A stretch of DNA of 21,138 nucleotides, taken from positions 1 through 21,138 of the forward strand of contig MLAK01001319.1 in NCBI GenBank assembly GCA_001839685.1, given 5' to 3'. The notes under the pieces are model-generated. The model was not told the origin of the DNA. It ran no database searches and worked only from the letters and a program-made list of their open reading frames with translations. The position numbers were made by a program, and so were the translations under genes. The DNA is from Tritrichomonas foetus. Its lineage: Eukaryota > Parabasalia > Tritrichomonadida > Tritrichomonadidae. Of the stretch, positions 7,756 to 19,100 are shown piece after piece (position 1 is the first letter of the stretch; each line of letters begins with the position of its first letter).

Positions 7756-8931
7756 TTAAACAATTCTTCCACATGCCAATGCAACTTTCGGACTGAGATG
7801 TGGCGTTGTTATTTTCCTTTTTGGACTCTTCTTTGGTGTTACAACTCTGTTTTTGACTGGCAACGGCTTTGCTGACGGTTTGCGAGGTGTTCGATGTTTG
7901 GCTTGAACTGTGGGAAGTGCAATTCCAGGCTTTTTTATGCTCCTTCTCATTCCAGGCTGTGCTGTAGCAATATTTAATTCCATTGTTAATTTTGGTGGCT
8001 GTTGTGTAAAACTTGATCCTGGCGGAAAGGCGAAAAATTCGACCTTTCCTTTTGTCAGAATTTGCATCACACCACATTTATTATGTATAATATGGCAATA
8101 GTCGCTACTTGAGAAAACAGTGACTCCCATACAATTTCCAAAGATACTGTAACCATCTGCAACACATTGGTGTGCTCTAACGAGAAGTTTCAAATTTGAA
8201 TTCATGAGAAATGTTTTGAGTGCCTCATTTCCAAAAAGCACTCCACTCCCACGATGGTTCTCAGCATAAGTAGTCAGTTGCTCATTTGGGTCGGACCAAA
8301 CCAAGTCTGCTATTAATGGATTATTATCGTAATCATAAATTGGCCTTGAAATTTCTTCAATTTGACCATAGTCCGATGCCATAGGTGAAATTCCACCATG
8401 CACACAAAAAATTTGATTATTGACAATTGCGGCGAGTGGCAGATAGGCAAAGAGTTCTTGAAAGTTCTCCCAGAGCGTCATATTTTGGTACATAATCATA
8501 ATCTCTTCAAAGAATCCGTACATTTGGTTTATATGCGAAAATTCATGATTTCCTCGAATCAACGTTATATTATTTGGATATTTGCAAAGCATAGCGAGAA
8601 GGAGAGTCATCACAGGTACCGAGTGCATTCCACGATCAACGTAGTCGCCAAGAAAGACATAGCGTGTGTTTTCGAAGTCTGAAAATTTTTCGAATATTTT
8701 AATGAGGTCAGTTACGTTACCGTGTATATCGCCAATTACGAGGGCTGGTGCTGATACTCTGACTAATGTTGGAAGCGATCTCAGAATTGTTTTCGATTGT
8801 TCAATTAATTGGTTCAATAAATCTTCGCCGAAAGAAGGAAAAGTCGTACCGAATTCTGAAACATGGGCGCCTGTGAGGTATGGCATGTAGGCCTTGATGA
8901 CAATGTCGCAGGGAGATTCGTCTTCATCCAT
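7756..8931 (-). CDS. PP1-like serine/threonine protein phosphatase (PPP family)
   Basis: A 391-residue metal-dependent phosphoserine/threonine phosphatase. All PPP signature motifs are present: GDIHG (67-71), GDYVDRG (95-101), GNHE (127-130), HGG (178-180), WSDP (212-215), RG-G-LFG (217-224 region) and RAH (252-254). The expected metal ligands Asp68, His70, Asp96, Asn128, His178 and His254 and the acid His129 are intact, so it should be active. The catalytic core runs from about 20 to 310 and resembles PP1 most. The usual SAPNY segment reads SSSDY (274-278). Residues 311-391 form a basic tail with five Ser/Thr-Pro sites (Thr338, Thr355, Ser359, Thr366, Ser370), suggesting control by proline-directed kinases. 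The stop codon overlaps TAAA. A recurrent upstream 9-mer lies 50 nt before the ATG. A nuclear or cytosolic location is likely, since no signal peptide is seen. Confidence 0.95.
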   Translation of the reverse strand: MDEDESPCDIVIKAYMPYLTGAHVSEFGTTFPSFGEDLLNQLIEQSKTILRSLPTLVRVSAPALVIGDIHGNVTDLIKIFEKFSDFENTRYVFLGDYVDRGMHSVPVMTLLLAMLCKYPNNITLIRGNHEFSHINQMYGFFEEIMIMYQNMTLWENFQELFAYLPLAAIVNNQIFCVHGGISPMASDYGQIEEISRPIYDYDNNPLIADLVWSDPNEQLTTYAENHRGSGVLFGNEALKTFLMNSNLKLLVRAHQCVADGYSIFGNCMGVTVFSSSDYCHIIHNKCGVMQILTKGKVEFFAFPPGSSFTQQPPKLTMELNIATAQPGMRRSIKKPGIALPTVQAKHRTPRKPSAKPLPVKNRVVTPKKSPKRKITTPHLSPKVALACGRIV

Positions 8932-9577
8932 CTTCTTTGGAATGTTTTTTTATTTTTTTAATGCAGAATTTTTTTTGATGAACTTTTTGATTTGAGTTTA
9001 AAACAAATCCTCTGCGGTTAAAAAAATTGTGAGAATTATTGTCAATGATATCTGAAATATTGTGTAGGTGAAAAAAAGTATTTGAAAAAAAAAATAGAAA
9101 ATAACGAAAAGAAACGTATATTTTTATTTTGAGAGATATTTCGATTGATCATATTGAATTTTTGCTGACAATTTTCTTTTCAACTTGAACTCTGATCGAC
9201 CATCATGATTACAAAAATGAGTTTTTATTAAATGAATTATCATGATGTCGACAAATTGTGTTTATAAACAGAACAAGTGTTTAAAGCATTATATATATAT
9301 TTTTATGAATTTATAATAGAGATTAATGGTTCGTGACTATGTTTATGTTTTCAATTAAATTCGAATAAGTTTCCTTAAGTGGGAAACATAAAGAATACTA
9401 TTCTCATTTTCATCTTCTTTTGTTGTTGATATGAGTTCTCAACAGTACAAGATTCAGGTCACGGAAAATGTTTGAAATGGATATTTATAGTTTAATTAAA
9501 ACTTATAAAAAAGCAACAATTCATAGATATACTTTTATTATTATATATTTCACACAAACAAAATATTGGAAAATTAA
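8932..9577. other. Intergenic region upstream of the phosphatase gene
   Basis: A 646-bp AT-rich spacer between two minus-strand genes. It contains the 9-mer at 8982-8990, long poly-A/T runs near 9080, a short TA dinucleotide run near 9290-9301, and the 3' region of the pseudokinase gene (AATAAT/ATAAAAG reading on the minus strand near 9530-9545). No ORF or RNA gene is supported. Confidence 0.55.
8982..8990. promoter_or_regulatory. Upstream 9-mer, phosphatase gene
   Basis: Exact copy reading TCAAAAAGT in the gene's sense, 50 nt before the ATG at 8931. The spacing agrees with the proximal copies at the kinase (48 nt) and coiled-coil (54 nt) genes. Confidence 0.45.
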
Positions 9578-12538
9578 TTAATCAACAATAAAGTCTTCCA
9601 TGCCATTTGGCAATTTGAACTCGAACTCTTCAGCATGGCCCATATTTGAACTACTCATGTTCATTCCCATACCCATTCCAGGTATTCCGGACGTGTAGTG
9701 ACCGCGCATCATCGGTGGTGGATCATAAGTGATTCCATCATCGTCTTCATCATCATATTCATTGTCTTCTTCTTTAAGTTCGTAAGCACGTGCCATATAC
9801 CTGTTTGCTTCGGCTTCATTCTTTGGAACACCAAGCCCGTTTCGAAACATCTGAGACACAATTTCCATTGCATCTGGACATTCTAGGTCTGCTGCTTTTT
9901 TCATCACTTCGTATGTTTCTTTATCACTCAAATTTCCAAGTTTGCCATCCTCCTTATACATTTCAACTAACATATCAGGTGTCTCTTGAATTGTTTCACA
10001 GATTTCTAAATCTTTGGCAAAATATTCAACTGCTTTTTGTTTATCAATCGGAACGCCTTGACCATTTTTGTACGCTAGTCCTATCTTGAAATAAGCATAC
10101 GAAAGATGCATCACTTTGGTTGTACACTCAGTTAGCATCTTATAACAGGTAAAAGCTTCTTCGGGATTTTCCTGCTCGATCTTGTCCGCATAATTTCTCA
10201 GTAAGTATGGAGACTTAGTTGAAAAAGCGGAACTTTTCAGATATTCAAAACCTGTTCTTTCAATAGCATTACTATGATTATTATAGATATAAAGAATTCC
10301 TAAAACACCTTTGGCCTTCTCATATCCAGCAGCGATGGCATGCTTCAAATAACCTTCAAGATCACTAGTATTCACAGTAAATTCATTTTCATCAGAAATA
10401 ATGTTTTTACAATATGTGTACTCTGCTTTGACGTGGCCAGCTTGAACAGCTTTGTAAATACTTTCCATACCTGATTTGAATGTAAGCCTATTTTGAATAA
10501 GACATTTTCCATGCTGGTATTGACCTTCGGGTGAGAAATATGGTTTTTCTGCAGCAATTTGGAAGTATTTGGCTGAAAGTGATAAGTCTCGAGGTACTTT
10601 TCCTCTTCCTGTTTTGAGCAAATGGGCATATTCAAGAATGGCTCCGATATTTCCAGCATCTGCAGCATTTTTGATTGCATTACAAAGTTCTGTTTCATCG
10701 GATGGTAATATTCTTTGATCGAAAATTAAATTTGCTAAAGCGTCGCGTGCCCGTTCGTCACCTTGTTCAGTCGCTGCAATCTTGAAGACAGTATAAGCTT
10801 CATCTGGTGATCTTGGTGATGCTTGACCTTCTACGAAAAGGCTGGAGAGAAGTTTACAAGCTTTAGAACTTCCATTATTAACTGCTGAGCGAAGATAAGA
10901 AGTTGCTAAAGTTATTTGTGGGTCTATTTGTCCAACAGGATTATCACCAAATTGAATGTCAATATGATCATTATTATTACCTTTTTTATATTGATTATTC
11001 TTTGGGGCTTTATTAAGAAGCACAGTAGCATAGTCAAGCTGAGATTCAGCTTCTCCAAGATCAGCAGCACATTTCATATATTGTGTTGCTTTTTCTAGAT
11101 CGCGATGGAATTTTTTACCGCTTTTAAAGAGATCTGCAAGTTGTTTGGCTGCTTCTGCATTTCCATTAGCAGCAGCGAGAGAAAGGTAATGAGTAACAGC
11201 GCCTGGATTAGATCCAGGTACTTGATTTTTCATGATCATCTTTGCAAGGTGGATTTGAGCATCAGTATTACCTGCGTTCGCTGAGTTGATGATATATCGA
11301 AGTGATTCAGCTCTCACTTGGGCATTCTTTGGATTTTTACCAAGCATCAAACCGTAATTAAATTGTCCTTCAGTAAGACCAAAATCAGCTGCACTTTTAT
11401 AAGCTTTCTGTGATGCTTTCTTATTGACTGAGCATCCTATTCCGTTATTACGATGAATTGCGCAAAGAAGTTGAGCAAATGGATTAGATTTTTCTGATGC
11501 TTTCTTATACATTTCAAATTGATCTTTCGGTTCAATAACATCACCAATTGGTTGAGGAGGAGGAATTTCTGGCCAATTAACTTTCCTGCAAGAATATTCT
11601 TTGAATTGAGCATATTGAGTTTCATCAGTTCCTTCAAAAAGTGTCGGAGAATCATCCATCAAATAAATAATCTCATCAAAAGTTAAACGACAGCCTTTAT
11701 CAGTTTCTAGACATTTCGAAATGATATTCCGAAGAACAGTTGGTGTACTTAATGGAATAATCTTCGATAGTGTCAGATAAGGACTTTTTGAGAAGTTTAT
11801 TTGATCTAAAAGTAATGACAATAAAATCATGCCAAATGAAAAAACATCATTCGCTTGGTCAATTTGTAACGGTTGTGGTGAATTATTAGGGGGAGCAGAA
11901 TTATTGGTACTATTAGAATTGAATCTGGAAAAGTAGTCATAAGGATTCGTGTTCGAGTTGGAAATAAGCTCTGGTGCAAGAAATGAAGACATGTCTTTCT
12001 CATCATTAATGCAATTTTCCATATTATTACAAGCGCTATACCAATAGCCGGAAACGACTGGATGATACTGGCTATTGAGTAGAACGTGAGAAGGGTTTAA
12101 AAGGCAATGAATTATTTGATTATTATGAAGAAATAACATAGCTTGTGCAATTCCGTAGGCAATGATGGATTTCTTCGTGGCGTCGAATTCTGAATTTACA
12201 ATACCTCTCAAGTTGCTGTTGAGAATGTTTGAAAGGGAGCCCTTCGCATAGTATGGAAAAGTCAATGTGAGTTTGTTGTCATTTATAGAAATTTCGTGGT
12301 CGATAATGGCAGTCAGAACGTTTTGATGCCTCTTTGTCTTTATGAATTCGAAGTCTGATGCGGAAATTTTGGTATTTTTTTGGCCTGATTTTGCATCGAA
12401 ATCGATTTTGTCTTTCAAATCGACTTTTTTGGCGACGAAAATGCGGCCAACATTTATGTCTTGATAAAGATCGACTGAACTTTTCTCTTTTTTGGATATA
12501 TTCTTGATGAGTCGTAAGAGTTTTGGGGTTTGTTGCAT
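9578..12538 (-). CDS. Sel1-repeat protein with N-terminal pseudokinase domain
   Basis: A 986-residue protein. Residues of about 5-295 keep the outline of a protein kinase: VAKK at 35-38, an APE at 188-190 and DVFSFGMILL at 231-240. The catalytic residues are missing. HRDxKPxN reads HCLLNPSH (144-151), so the catalytic Asp is Leu146 and the Asn is His151. The DFG position reads GYW (164-166), and the glycine loop is not recognisable. It is therefore predicted to be catalytically dead. An Asn/Ser/Pro-rich insert lies at 196-226. Residues of about 353-920 are a solenoid of roughly a dozen Sel1-like repeats, clearest at 366-400, 477-510, 620-662, 817-842 and 898-920, which normally bind other proteins. 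The C-terminus has an acidic run (922-934) and a Gly/Met-rich patch (951-962). A scaffold or allosteric role is likely. The kinase plus Sel1 layout is common in trichomonads. A TCACA at 12538-12542 overlapping the ATG fits the T. vaginalis initiator consensus. Confidence 0.93.
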   Translation of the reverse strand: MQQTPKLLRLIKNISKKEKSSVDLYQDINVGRIFVAKKVDLKDKIDFDAKSGQKNTKISASDFEFIKTKRHQNVLTAIIDHEISINDNKLTLTFPYYAKGSLSNILNSNLRGIVNSEFDATKKSIIAYGIAQAMLFLHNNQIIHCLLNPSHVLLNSQYHPVVSGYWYSACNNMENCINDEKDMSSFLAPELISNSNTNPYDYFSRFNSNSTNNSAPPNNSPQPLQIDQANDVFSFGMILLSLLLDQINFSKSPYLTLSKIIPLSTPTVLRNIISKCLETDKGCRLTFDEIIYLMDDSPTLFEGTDETQYAQFKEYSCRKVNWPEIPPPQPIGDVIEPKDQFEMYKKASEKSNPFAQLLCAIHRNNGIGCSVNKKASQKAYKSAADFGLTEGQFNYGLMLGKNPKNAQVRAESLRYIINSANAGNTDAQIHLAKMIMKNQVPGSNPGAVTHYLSLAAANGNAEAAKQLADLFKSGKKFHRDLEKATQYMKCAADLGEAESQLDYATVLLNKAPKNNQYKKGNNNDHIDIQFGDNPVGQIDPQITLATSYLRSAVNNGSSKACKLLSSLFVEGQASPRSPDEAYTVFKIAATEQGDERARDALANLIFDQRILPSDETELCNAIKNAADAGNIGAILEYAHLLKTGRGKVPRDLSLSAKYFQIAAEKPYFSPEGQYQHGKCLIQNRLTFKSGMESIYKAVQAGHVKAEYTYCKNIISDENEFTVNTSDLEGYLKHAIAAGYEKAKGVLGILYIYNNHSNAIERTGFEYLKSSAFSTKSPYLLRNYADKIEQENPEEAFTCYKMLTECTTKVMHLSYAYFKIGLAYKNGQGVPIDKQKAVEYFAKDLEICETIQETPDMLVEMYKEDGKLGNLSDKETYEVMKKAADLECPDAMEIVSQMFRNGLGVPKNEAEANRYMARAYELKEEDNEYDDEDDDGITYDPPPMMRGHYTSGIPGMGMGMNMSSSNMGHAEEFEFKLPNGMEDFIVD

Positions 12539-12566
12539 GTGATTTACTGTAAGTTTTGGCGAATCA

Positions 12567-12594
12567 ATTTTTTCACAATTTTTTGTGAAAAAAT
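12567..12594. promoter_or_regulatory. Inverted repeat just upstream of the pseudokinase gene
   Basis: Perfect 12-bp arms (12567-12578 and 12583-12594, ATTTTTTCACAA and its complement) flank TTTT. The repeat ends 28 nt before the ATG. Half-sites of the same form (TTTTTCACAA) occur at 4144-4153 and 20799-20809 in other gene-upstream regions. It may be a paired binding site or a hairpin; the function is inferred from position. Confidence 0.5.
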
Positions 12595-13000
12595 AAACTT
12601 GGCCAGCTTTCCATCAGTTCAAAGAATTGTTTTCTGTCAAATTTATTCTATCGTTGCATTTGAAAAATCAATGGAAAATGATATTAATAATATAAATAAA
12701 GGAAGAAAACTCCAAAGAAGGTTCAAAGAAAAAGGACCAAGAAGCTAAAACAAAACTATCGCATAACAAATAAACAACATTTTTATTATATAAAAATTTG
12801 GGAGGCAAAGGCCAAATAGCCTTAGAAAGTGAAAAACCGAAAGTATTAAAGTTTTAGCTTGAGGAATTCGTATGACAATATATTATATTCTACTAAAGTT
12901 GTATAACTTCTTGCATAAATGAATCGAAAGAATTTCCGGAAATCTTCCACAAAAAAAATATGTGAAAATTTTATTACAAAATCAGGAAACAAACAAATGA

Positions 13001-13016
13001 AATAATAATAATAATA
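13001..13016. repeat. AAT trinucleotide microsatellite
   Basis: About five tandem AAT units followed by an A run, in the 3' flank of the Pmp-like gene. No functional claim. Confidence 0.7.
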
Positions 13017-13180
13017 AAAAGAACGTATTTTGATAATTTAATTTCATTTTATATGCATGAGAAGAAAAATCAAACATAAAGTATATAAATTCATTACTAA
13101 GTGTGATGAAGCATTTGATTTCAAAAAAAGTTGCTCTAAAAGCAACTCAGTATGTATCAGTGAAACTTGTAAATTGACTT

Positions 13181-16100
13181 TTAAATTAACCTACTTGACC
13201 AATCACATTCTTCAAAACAGTCATTCTCTGATGAATGATCATCCATAAAGGCAGTAGAAAACAGTGGGTTTTCTTGTGTTGCAGCTACAGAATTTACCGT
13301 CGTTGAACCAACTGTAATTGAAGATGGTGAATATTTATTGGTCATCGATTCATTTGTTTCTTGTTCAAATTCTTGAGAAATTTCAAAAGCATCTAAAGAA
13401 GAAGAAGAAGTTTTTTCTAAGTTACTCTGCTTCTTCTTTCGCATCCACAAAAACAACCAAATGATGTCAGCTATGATAATCACAAAAACAACTGCACCAA
13501 TTGTAGCTCCAATAATTAATGCTGTATTATTTTTGGAACCCTCACCATTTTCTGAATTAGAATCTGTGGAGCCTCCATTAGTGATATTGATTTCTCCATC
13601 AGACGGATCAAAAGCTGATGTTGAACCATTATTTTCAAGGTTCTTGATTATTTCATCAACTATTTTAGGATAAGGACATTCTGAAGAAGTAGTAGTTGAG
13701 TTACTTACATATCCGTAATTTTTATTTAGAACTATTTTTTCATTTGTGTCAAAGCAATTAACATCATAAAAATTAATTTTGATTTCACTTGGATCATTAT
13801 CGGTTTCAATATGAGAACGAATTAGATTTTCATCCAAGAAATACATAAATGAATTCCCTTTGAAATTAAATGAACCAATTGAATTTGCAACATTTGATCT
13901 GGTTTCATCACCTCCAATATTTTTATTGGGTGGGCGAAGGATTTTTGATTGGGCAGCTCCTTTTTGGAGTCGAATTTGAGTGCTAACTGGTTGAATATAA
14001 GCAAACATGTTTCTTTCAATTGTTGTTGTTTGTTGATTATTCGAAATAAGAAGGATTTGATAATTTGATGAATGAAAAGCTGTGAAATTCGAATCCAAAA
14101 TTGAAGAATCATCAAACATATTTAAAAACATTGAACAGCTATTGGGCGAAGTATTATTTACAAAAGCACATGATTGTATTGTTAATGTTGAATAACTTAC
14201 AAGATATAAACCTCCTCCGTCGCCTTCAAAAATATTATTGTTGTTAAATTGACAGTCATCAATTGTTATTTCTCCTTCATAATTATCTAAATAGAAACCC
14301 CCACCAGAATTATCCGCCGTATTTCCTTCAAATTCACAAGTACGTATAATTAGTGAAGATTTCGTTGGATTTTTATTTGTTAAATCAGAAAATCGATTAA
14401 ATATTTGACCATTTTGATAATATAAAATTGATAATCCAATTCCACCACATTTTAATGAACTTCTATTAGTGATTGTATGGAAATGATTGTCATAAAAAAC
14501 ACAGTTTTCAAACATAAATGAGTTTGATTTGGTATCATAGAATGTCAACTCAATAATTGGAACAAAGACTTTGTCTGGATGGTCATAATGATCATCATGC
14601 TTTTCTAAAAGTTGGGATTCGCTGATCCCACTTTCTTCTGAAAACGAAATTTCGTCATCAAATGCTGATGTAGGTGGAGGAATAACTGGAGATGAAATTG
14701 TAGAATTTTGATCACAATTTTGAAGCGTTACGTTTTGAAAGTGAATATTTTTATTAATATTAATTCTCATTGCATAGTAAGTAATATGATCAAAAATACA
14801 GTTCTCAATTAAGACCACCTCAGGATAGTTATTACTATTATATTTAATTTTATTATTTTGTGTTCCATTAATTAAGAAAACCAGTCCATGGAGACAATCA
14901 TTCATTGAAACATTTTGAAAGACAAAGTTTGAACATTCATCGATGTATATTCCTGCACTATTTTCAATTTTAACATTTTGAATAATAACAGATAATTTAT
15001 TGGGTGTTTTATCATCAAAATCAATTTTTTCTCGGTAACATAGAATTGAATAATTTGACGATTGATATCCAATAATTGTTGTGTTGATTAATGTTAAATT
15101 CTGATCGGAGTGAATGACTCTTACATCAGTTTCATCTTCTATATTTCTAAAGTTACATGAAATGATATCTATTTGATATGAATTTTTAGAATATATGTGA
15201 TAATGATCAGATTGAACATGATTGTTAATACAATCAACTTCTTCACAAATAGTGTGATGGTTTGAACTATTTATATAAACAATATTGTTGAAGTGTGAAG
15301 CATCATTTAATAAAATTTTACATCGTTTTAATGCAATTGTTTTCTGTTTGGTAAGATCTTTGTTGGGAGAAACGATATTAATTGTTGTAATTCGAGTATC
15401 AAGAAGCTCATTATTTCTTGGAATATTTTCGTTGAAAACATTCTTTTCGAAGGTTGTATCTTCAATATATACCTCAAATTCAGTTTTAATAAGCAAAGGA
15501 ATTCCTACATTAGCAGTGAATTGACATGAATAGAGAGAACAATTTAAATAGTCGTGCGTTCCAATATAATCATTTTCTTGAAGTGCAAGCGTCTGCATGT
15601 AAAATGTAAAATCTCCAATATTATCAATGAAGCTGCAACTTGACATTGAATAAGGATGCTTTTGTTCCAGGAAAACAGCACCACCAATTCCAAAAGCTTG
15701 GTTCTTTATAAAAACACAATCATTTATGACAACTTCATATTTGGTGCGGAAGTACAAAGCACCGCCATTTCCTTCTAAACAACTATTTCCAATGAATTCA
15801 CAATTTGAAAATGAAACCATTGTATCATTTCTTTCAATTGCATAAGCGCCACCACTAACTTTGGCTTGATTTCCTTCAAACCTACAATTTATAAAATCAA
15901 ATTTTTTATAATGATATTCAGGTATTACTTCTGGTGGAGTAGAAATTTCAGTGGTTTCTTGTTCTAAAATATTTTCATTTTTCTGCTTTAAAGGAATTTC
16001 TGGGATAATAGAATTTTCAGGATCTCTTTCATCTGGAAAAGTGATGATTAACCCAGACCCTCCACCAGTTACATCATTTTCACAATTATAATATTTATTA

Positions 16101-19100
16101 TTTACAAAATTAAAACCATCTAAAATGACATGATCCAATGATTCATTCATAACTTTCAGTTCTAATATTGGTTTTGCCGATTGGTTTTCTCCATTTTCAA
16201 GTTTATGTGTACCTTTTGAATTGATTCTTGAATCTACAGATTCAGAAGAATTAGAAATACAATTTTTCAATGTAAGATTCTTCACATCTAAATTATTAAA
16301 GATGTAAATTATGCCTGCATTACCATATATTGTATCTATGGTGATATCTTCAAGAACCAAAACATCCTGTAAATGATCTTCTGTTTCAGTGGAATATTTT
16401 TCAGGTTGGTAAAATAAACCAGAGATACATTGATAAAAGGTAACATTTTGCATCGTGATATTACACATCACTGGTATTAATATTCCTTCACACAATGTAT
16501 AATTAACATTTCTCATGATAACTTGACCACCTCCTAAAATTGTAGATATATTTCGCGGACAGCAATTTAAAATTGAAACGGTATCAAATTCTATTTCAGA
16601 GAAATTAACTCGAAACAAGCCTCCAAATGATATACAATTTTCATTAGAAAATGTACAATTAATTATTAAAATTTTACTTGTTGTTTGAATGTCGAGAGTT
16701 CCATTTTTTGAGTCATCATAATCAAAATTACATCTAATAAAAGTAACATCATGATTAGTGTCAAATTTGAGTAATGAATGGTTTGAGTTGGAATTATTAT
16801 AAAACGAGCAATTTTCAAAACTGACGGTGGGATGGTCAAATCCTGTGAGTACAAAATTTTTATTGTTCAGTAAATAACAATCTTGAAAATAATAAATTCC
16901 ATTTGAAATAATTGTATCGGCAATTTCAAGATGGAAAATTGCATGCTCATTAAAATTATTACCATTAAAACTATTATTATATAATTCGAATGTAATATTT
17001 AATGCCTTACTATCAAAAAAGTTGACATGCATTAAGTTTGCATGACAATCATGATTGATAAAAGTATTTCCTTCGAATACAGGTGGTGTAATTATACCCA
17101 AGTAAACACTTGCACCTTTATCAGTCGCAAAATTGTCATCAAAAATATTGTTTATAATTTCAACAGTGGTAAATTCTTTTCCATATGTCCTATAATCAAT
17201 AGCCCCTCCTTGATTTAAACTTTTATCTGTGGTATTTTTAACAACATCTGCGCAACAATGCCTAAATAAGCATCCATTAATCAAAATTTCTGGAACAAAA
17301 TCAAAGACTATTCCGTATGTACTGTTTTCTTTAGAATCAAAAATAATAGTCGAATTAATCATAGTACAATCAGACATTAATGAAATAGCCGCGTGCTTTG
17401 TTCCACAGTTGAGTATATGTGAATTATTAATATAAACTTCAGAAAGCATAACACTGCAATATACTGCATTTCCAGATGTCACATTTGGTGCACCATCTTC
17501 AAGTGAAACGCAATTCGTAATATTTGTGTAATTTAATGTCAAAAGAGACTTTGTTCTAAATTTACAAAATATTGCCCCTCCTTCCTCATTGCATGTGTTA
17601 TTTTCCAAAACGCATGATGTAAGTGTACAAGACTCTGATGTTTTCAAAAATATTGCTCCTCCTTGCTTTGTACCTTTATTATTAAAAATTTTACAATTAT
17701 TAAACACTAAACTCGTAGGTGCAACATTGTCACTATCCCCAACTCCAAATGCACCACCATACACTCCAGTATTATTCTTAAATGTACAATTTATAAATTC
17801 AATATTAGATTGAAAAGGATTACCCTCCAATCTGTGGTTACTAATCCAAATCCCTGAGCCACCACCATCACTTGCAGAATTAATACAGTTTTCAAAAACA
17901 ACATTTTTAAAATATACGGTTGAGAAGAAAATATTATAATTATATATAAATGAAATTAAATAATTATTACTCATATTTTTGATTGTCAAATTTTCAATTT
18001 TTGGAACCATTGAATATGGTTCAATTCTCATTACGGCAGAATTCGGAGAAGAGCAACATTCAAAATTACAATTTGAAATTGACATAGACTCAATTCTATT
18101 TCCGGAATTCCTATATAAAATTGCCCCACCATCGCTATGAGGCCTTCCATTTGTAGTACAACAACGAGAAAAATTGCATTCGTCTATTTCAAATTTCGAG
18201 TTTGAATAAATTTCTATTCCACGTGTTGCTTGTGATAACTGAGTAAAGGTGAATGATAAATTGTAAAATCTAATGTTTTTCATTTCAGTATATAATGCAT
18301 CACCATTGTTTCCATTATTATAAAAAGAGATATTTGTAAAATCACCAGCGCCATCACCGGTATGATAAATCGCATGATATTGATTATTTGTATCTGTATT
18401 TCCCGTAAAATAACAATTTTTAATCAGTGAATTCACCTTCAAATTTGAAGTGTGATAAATATAAATAGCACCACCTTTACTATGACATTGATTTTGAATA
18501 AAAGTGCAATTTTCAACAATTAATGATCGATCTGAAATAATAGATATGGCTCCTCCTTGGTAACTAGTTGCCTTATTCTTGGTAAAATTGCAATCGAAAA
18601 ATGAAACAGCAGCATGATTTGTGGTTGTACCGTTTCCAAAAGATAAACCACCACCAATTGGTGATGAATTTCCATTAAAGGTACATCTAGTAAAAACAAC
18701 TTCAATAGGTTTGGTGGTTGTTTGTATTGTATTCAACATGAAACCTAAGCCACCACCATCTGCAGCAGTATTAGTACAGTTCTTAACATGAATTTCGTTT
18801 AGATCTAATTGAATATCTATCGTATTTACCATATAAAAAAGTGAGAATGAATAGTTACAGTTCAGTTTTTCAAATGTGATATTATTAAAATATGGCATTG
18901 CCTTTTTCGCGAAAATAGAAAACGCAGCACTATTTCCAGAACACTCATAAAATAGTAAATTTGTGAGTGTGAATGATTCTTTATCTGGAAAATTATCATC
19001 TGGAACATAATGAAAACCGGCTCCTCCACCATACATTGTGTTATTTTTATTATGACATCGATAGAAGCTACAGAAATCTATTGTTAATTTTGTGCATTTA

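Larger units (their letters stand above)
12539..13180. other. Intergenic region upstream of the Sel1 pseudokinase gene
   Basis: A 642-bp AT-rich spacer between two minus-strand genes. It holds a strong inverted repeat at 12567-12594 close to the pseudokinase start, an AAT microsatellite near 13001-13016 and the 3' region of the Pmp-like gene, whose stop runs into TAAAA. Open frames at 12530-12748 and 13057-13248 have no coding character. Confidence 0.55.

Noticed and set aside
12530..12748. 72-codon plus-strand frame upstream of the pseudokinase gene
   Set aside because: It overlaps the pseudokinase start and its promoter inverted repeat, and has no domain.
13057..13248. 63-codon plus-strand frame at the 3' end of the Pmp-like gene
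   Set aside because: Overlaps the conserved tail-coding region and has no protein features.
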